DNA of 6,201 bases from Rikenellaceae bacterium (GCA_900771005.1 CAAGMI010000104.1:1-6201), one strand, 5' to 3'; numbered from the stretch's first letter, positions 1-5,747 are shown. Notes: generated by a model not told the origin, from the letters alone. Made by a program: numbers and translations.

Positions 1-167
1 AGTCCGCACTGAGGGCAGACGAGTGCCCTGGCATGGATTATCTGGTAGATGTTTGTATCAATGAACGTGCCGCACTGCGGACACTTGAGCCCTGCACGCT
101 GTGGCGGAAGCGTGGATTGTGGCTGCTTCGCCGTTTCCGGGTCTTTATTGTTACCTGTCATGACCAT
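1..167 (-). CDS. Zinc-ribbon protein, last gene of the DUF2589 operon (partial, C-terminus beyond window)
   Basis: Fifty-five complete codons are visible before the left edge cuts the gene. The N-terminal ~27 residues are polar and look disordered. They are followed by two Cys pairs of the form CPQCG, at residues 29/32 and 51/54, with 18 residues between them. Four cysteines spaced this way are the signature of a zinc ribbon that binds one structural Zn(2+), and the protein is presumably cytoplasmic. The start at 167 was chosen because a strong AAAGGAGGA lies 3 nt upstream; a second in-frame ATG at 161 is possible. The first 17 nt overlap the end of the upstream DUF2589-like gene, so translation is probably coupled and the protein belongs to the same operon. 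What the ribbon binds cannot be seen, and further domains may lie outside the window. Confidence 0.75.
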   Translation of the reverse strand, partial: MVMTGNNKDPETAKQPQSTLPPQRAGLKCPQCGTFIDTNIYQIIHARALVCPQCG

Positions 168-855
168 GCTTCCTCCTTTCCCTTTCTTTATCATTGACGT
201 CCTGAGGTTTCTCTTCATCATCCACCTCGGTCTCTTCCTTCTGCTCTGGTTCCTGTGTCTTGGATGCATCCTGTATCTGCATGTTGCTTGATGCCAGCTG
301 AAGCAGGTTGGAGAGTCCTGCCGGCATGTCTGCCTGACGCATCTTGACGTGAACCTTCATGTTTGCGGTGAAACTCTGCTGGGCATCGCCCTTGCTGTGG
401 CCGCTCTGGGGTGCGAGCGAGGCACGCATACGAAGTGAGGCTGGTCTCTCCTCGCCCTTCTCCATCGTACCGTTCTCGTAGGAGAATGTGTCTTCAGTGG
501 ATTCGGAGAGTGCATCGAGAATCTTTATGTCAAAGTCGAAGTCTGCTTCCTGTATCTGCAACAGTGGAAGTGGGACGATGGTGAAGAGCGGTATGCTCAC
601 GGTCTTCTCTCTCCGTCCGTTGGCATCCTGGTCGTAGTAGCTGAATGTCAGCATACGCAGCTTTGATGCTACGTTCTCCTTTGCGTCGTAGTCCTCAAAG
701 GCTATTGACATGAGATAGGTGAAGTATTTCTGTGCTGACATGGCATCCGCTTCTACGGTGGCGATGAGCGGTCCGGCGATGAGCTGCTGGAGTTCCATCA
801 CCTGGTTGCTGGTGCGTGTGACCGCCTTCCTTTCGTTGTTGTCCTTTTCTTTCAT
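151..855 (-). CDS. DUF2589-like protein (234 aa), second divergent paralogue in the operon
   Basis: The function is unknown. The protein has no signal peptide or membrane segment and is probably cytoplasmic. It tracks the 276-aa DUF2589 protein of the same operon along its length. LIAGPLIATVEADAMSAQ (residues 25-42) matches its N-terminal helix, and IPLFTIVPLP (88-97) followed by a strand ending DFDFDIKI (105-112) matches its VPLLTIVPIP block. Near residues 180-195 the segment ADMPAGLSNLLQL matches DSMPAGLAKVLEL. The middle (about 113-170) is divergent and acidic. The last ~35 residues form a highly charged Glu/Asp/Lys/Arg tail, probably disordered, that the first paralogue lacks. The gene follows the 275-aa gene by 33 nt and overlaps the zinc-ribbon gene by 17 nt. 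ATG at 855 is preceded by AGGAAC; an alternative Met at residue 20 would still keep the conserved block. Confidence 0.85.
   Translation of the reverse strand: MKEKDNNERKAVTRTSNQVMELQQLIAGPLIATVEADAMSAQKYFTYLMSIAFEDYDAKENVASKLRMLTFSYYDQDANGRREKTVSIPLFTIVPLPLLQIQEADFDFDIKILDALSESTEDTFSYENGTMEKGEERPASLRMRASLAPQSGHSKGDAQQSFTANMKVHVKMRQADMPAGLSNLLQLASSNMQIQDASKTQEPEQKEETEVDDEEKPQDVNDKERERRKHGHDR
171..179 (-). promoter_or_regulatory. Strong Shine-Dalgarno site for the zinc-ribbon gene
   Basis: The minus strand reads AAAGGAGGA just before the ATG at 167, inside the last codons of the upstream gene. The other starts in this window have at most weak, A-rich leaders, as is usual in Bacteroidales, so this site stands out. 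It decides the start of the overlapping partial gene. Confidence 0.6.
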
Positions 856-888
856 GTTCCTGTTCTTTTGGGATTGTTGTAACTTGTG

Positions 889-1716
889 CTACTTGGCTAT
901 GAAGTCATCATCCATTGCATCATCATCGTCAGACGGTACGATGGTGCCTGTGGTTGGCGTGAACTTCAGCTTGAAGGAATGTATTGCCTCTTCGGGCATC
1001 TTTGAGAGCTCGTCTGACGTGACTGCCACATCGAGTTGGGGGAAGGACTTCGTGCGCTTGAAGTTCTCATCCCTTATCTCCACCTCGATGAACGAGCCGA
1101 GTGCCTTGCGTATGCAGTCTGCTATTTCCGTGCGTTGCTGGTTTCCTCCTTCCACTTCGAATACCTCGGACATGTCGGCATCGTACAGCATCTTCTTGTT
1201 TACGACGGACATCAGGCGGTCAAGGATGGCATCCTTCTTCAGCGTGCCTGTCTCGCTGTCGATGATTTCGTAGAGAACTCCGGCAAAGGATGAGACCATT
1301 GCCCTTGTCTGGTAGGTCATGAGCTCGTTGTAGGACTTCTCGTCCTCGCTGAGGTTCTCGAAGAACGAGCGGTATTCCCTGGAGAGCGATATTTCCTTTG
1401 ACGCATTGCGGCGTAGCAGCTGTTCCGTGCCTGTCCTTATGGCTATCTTGGAGCAGTTCTTGCAAAGCTCGTGCATGAACTGGCGCAGCTTGCCGTAGCG
1501 TATGTTGTACTCTTCTGCCTTTGCCTCCGAACTGAGGACACCGTATTTCAGTTCCAGCTCCATGTCGCTGATGGCAACGCTCGGCAACTGGAAGTCGCGT
1601 ACCTTTCCCTCCTTGCCGTAGGCTTCGCTGAGGGAATAGGAATAGAGGTTCGCCTCGTGCTGTGCGGATATGATGTCGCGCAGGATGGAACCTATGATGG
1701 AATGTAATTGTGCCAT
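889..1716 (-). CDS. Conserved operon partner of DUF2589 proteins, possibly a distant paralogue with a helical insertion (275 aa)
   Basis: The function is unknown; there is no signal peptide or membrane segment. The N-terminus SIIGSILRDIISAQHEA (residues 6-22) lines up with SMIGGPLKACIEAQAMA of the 276-aa protein. PSVAISDMELELKYGV (45-60) resembles its PYIAIQSVDINFKANI strand. Near the C-terminus DVAVTSDELSKMPEEAI (229-245) resembles its DVAVKAGQDSMPAGLAKV segment. Between these blocks lie about 150 residues (62-210) that look mostly helical and charged, with a CKNC motif at 85-88 that could bind metal or form a disulfide. The tail is acidic, with DDDD at 263-266 and DDD at 269-271. The gene sits 115 nt after the DUF2589 gene, across two hairpins, and 33 nt before the next gene. 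The start at 1716 has only an A-rich leader. The family is inferred from these short similarities and is less certain than for its neighbours. Confidence 0.8.
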   Translation of the reverse strand: MAQLHSIIGSILRDIISAQHEANLYSYSLSEAYGKEGKVRDFQLPSVAISDMELELKYGVLSSEAKAEEYNIRYGKLRQFMHELCKNCSKIAIRTGTEQLLRRNASKEISLSREYRSFFENLSEDEKSYNELMTYQTRAMVSSFAGVLYEIIDSETGTLKKDAILDRLMSVVNKKMLYDADMSEVFEVEGGNQQRTEIADCIRKALGSFIEVEIRDENFKRTKSFPQLDVAVTSDELSKMPEEAIHSFKLKFTPTTGTIVPSDDDDAMDDDFIAK

Positions 1717-1768
1717 TGTATTATGCTTGTTCTGTTACTACTGTGATATGTGGGGTGTTTCTGTATAA

Positions 1769-1797
1769 AGGGGTGCGGACTGGTTACCGCATCCCCT
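1769..1797 (-). terminator. GC-rich hairpin between operon genes 1 and 2: possible attenuator
   Basis: The minus-strand RNA can pair AGGGG-A-TGCGG with CCGCACCCCT around an 8-nt loop, giving ten base pairs with one bulged A (1792). Only UUUAUA follows, so this is a weak intrinsic terminator at best. No CAAAnnTA promoter box is visible between here and the next start, so the downstream genes must be read through. Partial termination or protection of the upstream mRNA 3' end would yield more of the first protein. Confidence 0.5.
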
Positions 1798-1803
1798 GGG
1801 ATG

Positions 1804-1823
1804 ATTGCGTATGGAAACGCAAT
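1804..1823 (-). repeat. Small hairpin 8 nt after the DUF2589 stop codon
   Basis: ATTGCGT (1804-1810) and ACGCAAT (1817-1823) form a perfect 7-bp inverted repeat with a 6-nt loop. It lies just after the stop codon of the DUF2589 gene and just before the larger hairpin at 1769-1797. Together they could stall RNase or polymerase. No T-run follows this one. Confidence 0.5.
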
Positions 1824-1831
1824 GCCTTGGA

Positions 1832-2662
1832 TTAAGCCTTCTTTCCTGCGACTGTCACCGTTACGCTTGCCTTATCAACGCTGATTGGCAGCTTGACTTC
1901 CTCTGGCTTGTCGTTCTTGACGATGCATTCGGCACTGTCTCCTACGACATTGAACTGGAGTGTTGGGTTGGCATTCTTTACGGCTTCTGGATCGTAGAGA
2001 CCTTCCTGGTTCTTGTACGTTACTACAAGCTTGTCACCATCATTGAGTCTTGACTCGCTGACGGTAATCTCGCCCTTGGCATCGACAACGTCAAGTGAGT
2101 TGCCGAGAAGTTCAAGTACCTTGGCAAGACCTGCTGGCATTGAATCCTGTCCTGCTTTCACTGCCACGTCGATGGTTGACTCAACACTGTACTTAGACTC
2201 TTCCGTTGCCTTGGAGTCCTTCTTGCTGGAGTAGTTCGCCTTGAGGTCGGCTTCCACGGAGAAGAGGAAGAGGTTGAGCTTTGCCTTCGCCGTACCGCCT
2301 GCATCTATGTTCTCGCTCGAACTGGTCTCCTTGACGCTTGAAGAGGAAGCGGAGATGTTGGCCTTGAAGTTGATGTCAACACTCTGGATGGCGATGTAGG
2401 GAATAGGTACGATGGTGAGCAATGGTACGTTGAGCTGTACCATGCGACCGCCCTGGTTGAATGAGAAGGATACGGTTACGGCCTTCTTCTCTCCCTTGTC
2501 GTCCGTATTGAGACCTACGTTCTGGATAAATTCCCATGTTGTCTGTGCAGCCATTGCCTGGGCTTCGATACATGCCTTCAGAGGACCGCCGATCATGGAG
2601 TTGAATGGTATTGCCTGCATCGCCTTGACGGCGACGTTTGCAGGTGCTTCACTGATTGCCAT
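1832..2662 (-). CDS. DUF2589 domain protein, first gene of operon (276 aa)
   Basis: I assign this to the DUF2589 family (Pfam PF11655, function unknown) from its sequence pattern. An N-terminal helix carries FNSMIGGPLKACIEAQAMAA (residues 20-39), followed by the strand block VPLLTIVPIPYIAI (79-92) leading into DINFKANI (96-103). Near the end of the domain comes DVAVKAGQDSMPAGLAKVLEL (165-185). A Ser/Lys-rich middle (104-160) separates these blocks. After about residue 196 a further ~80 residues, rich in alternating hydrophobic and polar positions, suggest an added beta domain; the two operon partners lack it. There is no signal peptide, so the protein is probably cytoplasmic. The start at 2662 fits the conserved N-terminus, although only AAAAAGAA precedes it. 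As the first gene behind a consensus promoter, and before an intergenic hairpin, it is likely the most abundant product. Its role is unknown. Confidence 0.9.
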   Translation of the reverse strand: MAISEAPANVAVKAMQAIPFNSMIGGPLKACIEAQAMAAQTTWEFIQNVGLNTDDKGEKKAVTVSFSFNQGGRMVQLNVPLLTIVPIPYIAIQSVDINFKANISASSSSVKETSSSENIDAGGTAKAKLNLFLFSVEADLKANYSSKKDSKATEESKYSVESTIDVAVKAGQDSMPAGLAKVLELLGNSLDVVDAKGEITVSESRLNDGDKLVVTYKNQEGLYDPEAVKNANPTLQFNVVGDSAECIVKNDKPEEVKLPISVDKASVTVTVAGKKA

Positions 2663-2890
2663 AATTGCATTCTTTTTAATTTGTTACGCCTACTCGGTTA
2701 GCTGCGTCGGGCTACTCGGTCAGGGCTTACGCGTACATTAATATATATACCCTTGCCTTTCTCCTTCTGCAGCACGGATTTTCGGTTTCCTCCGTTTTTG
2801 CAAGCCTACTGTGGAAATCTCTGGGAATGGGACTTGGGCTGTTGTTTGTTTCTTGTTTTTTATGAGCCTGTCCGCTTCCAGAAGAAATCC
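2663..2890 (-). promoter_or_regulatory. Long 5' leader of the DUF2589 operon
   Basis: The promoter at 2895-2926 implies a leader of roughly 230 nt before the ATG at 2662. It begins A-rich and passes through an alternating TATATATATTAA stretch (about 2738-2748). It then enters a GC-rich island with nested direct repeats (2684-2732) that includes the palindrome TACGCGTA (2728-2735). The island opens with a three-codon open frame (ATG TAC GCG TAA). I match it to no riboswitch class. Its length and organised repeats suggest post-transcriptional control, but this is inference. Confidence 0.45.
2684..2732 (-). repeat. Nested direct repeats in the DUF2589 leader
   Basis: On the minus strand ACCGAGTAG occurs twice (2712-2720 and 2690-2698), 22 nt apart. 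The pair is flanked on both outer sides by GCGTAA (2727-2732 and 2684-2689). The island is markedly more GC-rich than the surrounding leader. A 22-nt period is two helical turns, so it could be a tandem protein site on DNA or a repeated RNA motif. Confidence 0.6.
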
Positions 2891-2894
2891 GATG

Positions 2895-2926
2895 CAAAAG
2901 TATGGCGAATCAGTGTAAATAGCAAA
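2895..2926 (-). promoter_or_regulatory. Bacteroidetes-type promoter of the DUF2589 operon
   Basis: Read on the minus strand, a -33 TTTG (2926-2923), a 20-nt spacer and a -7 box TACTTTTG (2902-2895) match the consensus of the Bacteroidetes primary sigma factor. Transcription should begin near 2890. This promoter has the same spacer length as the one at 5466-5497 and the same upstream element at the same distance. Confidence 0.8.
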
Positions 2927-2936
2927 TCTATTATTT

Positions 2937-2965
2937 GAACTGGCGTTTTCTACATGGGAATTTGA
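2937..2965 (-). promoter_or_regulatory. Shared upstream element, copy A (putative operator or activator site)
   Basis: This 29-bp stretch matches 5508-5536 at 26 of 29 positions, including the uninterrupted GCGTTTTCTACATGG (plus-strand reading). Exactly 10 nt separate it from the -33 TTTG, as in the other copy. A run of five T followed by GC lies about 10 nt beyond it in both copies. Its place upstream of the -33 box fits an activator site. The binding protein is unknown. Confidence 0.65.
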
Positions 2966-2974
2966 GAAAACGCC
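2942..2974. repeat. Perfect 9-bp inverted repeat overlapping element A
   Basis: GGCGTTTTC (2942-2950) and GAAAACGCC (2966-2974) are perfect inverse copies with a 15-nt centre. The left arm lies in the shared element; the right arm is not conserved in copy B. On the plus strand it is followed by GTTTTT and could act as a terminator for rightward transcripts, though no plus-strand gene lies to its left. It could instead be a dimeric protein site. Confidence 0.6.
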
Positions 2975-3012
2975 GTTTTTGCACCCATATTCGGGCAGAT
3001 GTGTATAGGCGC

Positions 3013-3044
3013 AAAAAAGGCACGCCACCTGCTGACGTGCCTTT
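3013..3044 (-). terminator. Intrinsic terminator after the lipoprotein gene
   Basis: The minus-strand RNA forms AAAGGCACG / CGTGCCTTT, a perfect 9-bp stem with an 11-nt loop, and ends in a run of six U. It starts about 20 nt after the stop codon of the fimbrillin-family gene. It separates that operon from the DUF2589 promoter. Confidence 0.85.
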
Positions 3045-3065
3045 GATATGTTCGTTTGGAAAGCG

Positions 3066-5231
3066 TTATTTCACTTCTGTGACGAGGCGGACGGAGTAGG
3101 CAAGGTTTGAATTGCCGATTTTGTCCGTTTTGACTTCGTCGTAATGGAAGCGCAAGAGGATAGGGTCACCACCTGCTACGAAATATGATGAAGACACATA
3201 ATAGCCATAATTGCCTACGGAGTACACCAAATCTTTGTTGGAGGAGCCAGTGTCGCCCGAGCGATAGCCCGCAGCAGGGAGGAACACGCATCCGTTATCC
3301 TGCAGGACATTGAACTGGTCAACTGAATAATTCCGATCATTCCAATTGCTACTTCCTTGATTGAAAGTTTGAGGCTCATCACCTGCTCCGGAAGGCCATG
3401 CGGAGAAATTATCTGGGAATATCAGAAGTCCTGCCATATCATTCACCTTGACCACTGCGTAACGGTGATCTGAACGGTATGCCGTATTGCGGCTGCTCAA
3501 AAGATATGTCCACTCTGCCTGAGACAGTGTTGACCAATTGCTGAAGCCGTTGACAGTGAAACCACTCGCGGCAAAGAATGAGGTTTGCTCACCCCAGCTT
3601 TTATCATATTCTAATTTTATAGCATTTTCAGCAGAATTGCACCACATGAAATGGGAGATATGATTCTCAACACGTTTTCCACCTGAAGTCGGGTTTGTAT
3701 CATACTGATACTCCTCGAAGTTGAATGTTGCCGTTGCACCCGTTGTCTTCGGACCGTACCACAGGTTGCCCTTGGAAAAACGGACTACCTTCTTAGGCTT
3801 TCCTTGTCCATCTACCGCAACTGTAAATGCGCCAAGGAGAAAATCACTTCGCATGAAAACTGCAGTGACGGTAAGGTCGGAAGTTAAGGTGACAGAATAA
3901 GGATTATCCTTGCTGAGCGTGTTTCCGTCTGCATCCTGCCACTCGATAAATTTTATTCCATCGTTAGCAGTGGCAGTAAAGGTTATCATTTCGTCTATAA
4001 AAGGTTCACCTTCATAGGAAGCAGAGCCCCATGATGGATCATTTGATAATGCCGTCACGGTTAAAGTCTTTTCATAGCCTATTGTGGCTGTGACATCTGA
4101 ACTGATATTCGATATCGTGAAAGTGAAGGTGTTGTCAGATATAATCCTTGACACCTCAGCTGTTCCGGATAATGTGCATTCCAACCTTTTTTTAGACAGG
4201 GAGAGCAGAGATAGTGCAAGAATCTTTACTGCATCACCGTCAACATAAGCCCCTGTCAGAACATCGGGGGGAGTTACATCGTCGGCGAACTTCACCGTCA
4301 CGGTATGTTCTCCGACCTTGACCGTCTGCCAGTCGTTGATGCTGACGGACTTCAAGGCGATGCCTGTGTTGCTGAGGGTGATGGTGACTGTGGATTTCAC
4401 GCCTGGCTTGAAGATTACGCCATTGTTGCCTGACAGCTTGAGGTTCTTTTCCTGTCCGTCAATAGTTAAGTAGAGCCACACGTCTTGCCTTTCGTTGTTT
4501 ATTTCCGACGGGACAAGCAGGCACTCGTAGGTCGAGCCGTCTCCTGTGGCAATCGTCTGTTCTGCTGCCAGTACAGAGAGTGCGACATCGTCTGCTTTCG
4601 ATGCCGTGATGCTTCCGTCGATGGCATTGAGTGTTCCGCTACTGGCTATCGTTGCATCTTCAAACTTGATTCTTGAAAGCTTTGCTTCGCCCGTATAGCC
4701 ATTGTTGATGACTTTAATGGCAACTCTTGCAAGGGCATGATTCATCTTGATGGAGGTGTTGGCAGCTGTCAGATTGGTGATGGGCTGCTCCTGCTTCGAG
4801 GCATACATCACGTCATCGCCATTGACAGACGAAGTGACTGGTATAGCCTTGACGTCAGTGTTGGCCGCATTGTACGGATAGTAGCCGTAAAGATAGCCTG
4901 ACTTGCTGCCTACCTTGATAGACGGACTGGCAGTCCATTTTGACTTGGTGGAATTGTAGGTGTACTGAACATTCTCATAGACGTCACCGTATTTCTCCGA
5001 AGCATCTTTGTCGGCATACAGGAATAGTCCGATGTTGCCCTTGTCGGTAGGGAATTCCACGCCGTCGATGACAGCCCTTGTCAGTATGTCCGACGAGCTT
5101 ACCGATGAAAGTTCCAGACTGGCAAGACCGTCCTTGCCGTTTTCAATGTCATTCTCCGTGCTGCAACCTGTCAGCAAAGCAACGGCAGCCACAGCCGATG
5201 CCATGAATGATAGGATTCTTGTTTTTTTCAT
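3066..5231 (-). CDS. Fimbrillin-family lipoprotein with C-terminal lectin-like (FISUMP-like) domain (721 aa)
   Basis: This is a predicted surface or fimbrial lipoprotein, probably an adhesin or fimbrial tip component. A signal peptide (1-22) ends in the lipobox LLTGC, with lipidated Cys23. Residues ~45-302 are fimbrillin-like: TRA at 51-53, GYLYGYYPYN (112-121), MNHALARVAIKV (163-174), and PGVKSTVTITL leading to SINDWQ (297-302). A linker follows, then an InlB-like repeat region (~388-459, with FTATANDGIKFIEW and LTVTAVF). Residues ~464-719 resemble FISUMP / C-type-lectin-like domains: VRFSKGNLWYG, NWSTLSQAEWTYLL, CVFLPAAGYRSG, GNYGYYVSSS and the ending YSVRLV. The gene follows the 61-aa gene by 25 nt and ends at a strong terminator. 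A domain this large at the C-terminus is unlike a polymerising shaft subunit. A7 and C6 runs (sense strand) lie in the linker, and the 3' part looks more AT-rich than the 5' part. The domain borders are my estimate. Confidence 0.88.
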   Translation of the reverse strand: MKKTRILSFMASAVAAVALLTGCSTENDIENGKDGLASLELSSVSSSDILTRAVIDGVEFPTDKGNIGLFLYADKDASEKYGDVYENVQYTYNSTKSKWTASPSIKVGSKSGYLYGYYPYNAANTDVKAIPVTSSVNGDDVMYASKQEQPITNLTAANTSIKMNHALARVAIKVINNGYTGEAKLSRIKFEDATIASSGTLNAIDGSITASKADDVALSVLAAEQTIATGDGSTYECLLVPSEINNERQDVWLYLTIDGQEKNLKLSGNNGVIFKPGVKSTVTITLSNTGIALKSVSINDWQTVKVGEHTVTVKFADDVTPPDVLTGAYVDGDAVKILALSLLSLSKKRLECTLSGTAEVSRIISDNTFTFTISNISSDVTATIGYEKTLTVTALSNDPSWGSASYEGEPFIDEMITFTATANDGIKFIEWQDADGNTLSKDNPYSVTLTSDLTVTAVFMRSDFLLGAFTVAVDGQGKPKKVVRFSKGNLWYGPKTTGATATFNFEEYQYDTNPTSGGKRVENHISHFMWCNSAENAIKLEYDKSWGEQTSFFAASGFTVNGFSNWSTLSQAEWTYLLSSRNTAYRSDHRYAVVKVNDMAGLLIFPDNFSAWPSGAGDEPQTFNQGSSNWNDRNYSVDQFNVLQDNGCVFLPAAGYRSGDTGSSNKDLVYSVGNYGYYVSSSYFVAGGDPILLRFHYDEVKTDKIGNSNLAYSVRLVTEVK

Positions 5232-5256
5232 ATTGATTTAATAATTTCGTTTGTAC

Positions 5257-5442
5257 TTATTCGTCATAATCTCCTAAGCCACCAACTGACTCCGAGCCCA
5301 ACTCCCAGTCATTGGATCGTACACTTGCATCCGTACTAACACTCAGGATGCAACTTCGCGCGTGGATTTTTACAACCTTCATCCTTGGTGAGGTGTAGCG
5401 GGCACGCCCATTGCCCGTGATGTTCTGTTCTTTCTTATTCAT
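5257..5442 (-). CDS. Small protein of unknown function (61 aa), first gene of the lipoprotein operon
   Basis: The frame is open from 5496, but the promoter at 5466-5497 overlaps those first codons, so the Met at 5442 (MNKKEQ...) is the likely start. No signal peptide or membrane segment is visible. The core YTSPRMKVVKIHARSCILSV (residues 16-35) resembles a pattern I recall in many short unnamed Bacteroidales proteins: Y-x-x-P, then a V-rich strand, then a hydrophobic I/L-x-x-S. The C-terminus is acidic and holds a Gly-Gly (54-55). One Cys is present. A three-codon open frame (ATG at 5450) ends overlapping the start as ATGA, so re-initiation is possible. The 25-nt spacing to the lipoprotein gene implies one transcript. 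It may be a chaperone, regulator or exported peptide; nothing visible decides between these. Confidence 0.65.
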   Translation of the reverse strand: MNKKEQNITGNGRARYTSPRMKVVKIHARSCILSVSTDASVRSNDWELGSESVGGLGDYDE

Positions 5443-5465
5443 ATTGTCATGAGTTATAGTTTTTG

Positions 5466-5497
5466 CAAAATTACCATTGAGAATGTCTGTCACCAAA
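5466..5497 (-). promoter_or_regulatory. Bacteroidetes-type promoter of the small protein / lipoprotein operon
   Basis: On the minus strand TTTG (5497-5494), a 20-nt spacer and TAATTTTG (5473-5466) fit the Bacteroidetes consensus. The start of transcription should fall near 5461, about 19 nt before the ATG at 5442. This rules out the longer reading frame beginning at 5496. Confidence 0.8.
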
Positions 5498-5507
5498 TTA
5501 TTTATGC

Positions 5508-5536
5508 GAACCAGCGTTTTCTACATGGAAATTTGA
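5508..5536 (-). promoter_or_regulatory. Shared upstream element, copy B
   Basis: This matches copy A at 2937-2965 (26 of 29 identical) and again lies 10 nt upstream of the -33 TTTG. The three differences correspond to 2941, 2942 and 2958. The inverted-repeat right arm seen in copy A is absent here. The segment between the core and the promoter also looks alike (CAAAT followed by A/T-rich bases). Confidence 0.65.
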
Positions 5537-5643
5537 TACAATTGATTTTTGCCCACAGGACACAACGCATCCTTCAGATACCTTCGTGTGGCATCTGAAC
5601 AAGTTGAATGTGAGTAAGTTGAAGGTTTATTAGCTGCGCAATA

Positions 5644-5652
5644 CCCCCCCCC
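5644..5652 (-). repeat. Homopolymer of nine G (minus strand)
   Basis: Nine consecutive C on the plus strand, read as G9 on the coding strand, lie about 150 nt upstream of the lipoprotein operon promoter. Such runs are prone to slippage. In the doubtful open frame across it, the run encodes three glycines. Confidence 0.9.
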
Positions 5653-5747
5653 TAAATAGTTGAGTATTAGGAGGTTTTGTGAGAATGTTGCCAAGTGCTG
5701 ATTCTCTCGGCAAGAAACATCAGGTATTAAACGGCATTTCATGCGTG

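Noticed and set aside
719..1273. Plus-strand open frame of 184 codons
   Set aside because: It lies antisense to two genes with recognisable family motifs, is rich in Ser and Phe without domain sense, and has no promoter box.
2738..3028. Minus-strand frame of 96 codons in the intergenic region
   Set aside because: It runs through the terminator loop, the inverted repeat and the DUF2589 promoter, so it cannot be a normal gene.
3066..3400. Variable repeat of a diversity-generating retroelement in the lectin-like domain
   Set aside because: The fold is suggestive, but no template repeat, reverse transcriptase or adenine-biased variation can be seen in this window.
5443..5496. N-terminal extension of the 61-aa protein (start at 5496)
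   Set aside because: The consensus promoter occupies these codons; transcription would begin downstream of that ATG.
2937..5536. Elements A and B as ends of a mobile element
   Set aside because: They are direct, imperfect, tied to promoters at fixed spacing, and no transposase or integrase lies between them.
5521..5742. Short minus-strand protein (73-93 aa)
   Set aside because: No recognisable motif, unusual composition, crosses a G9 run and ends inside a promoter-linked element. It is kept only as a finding.
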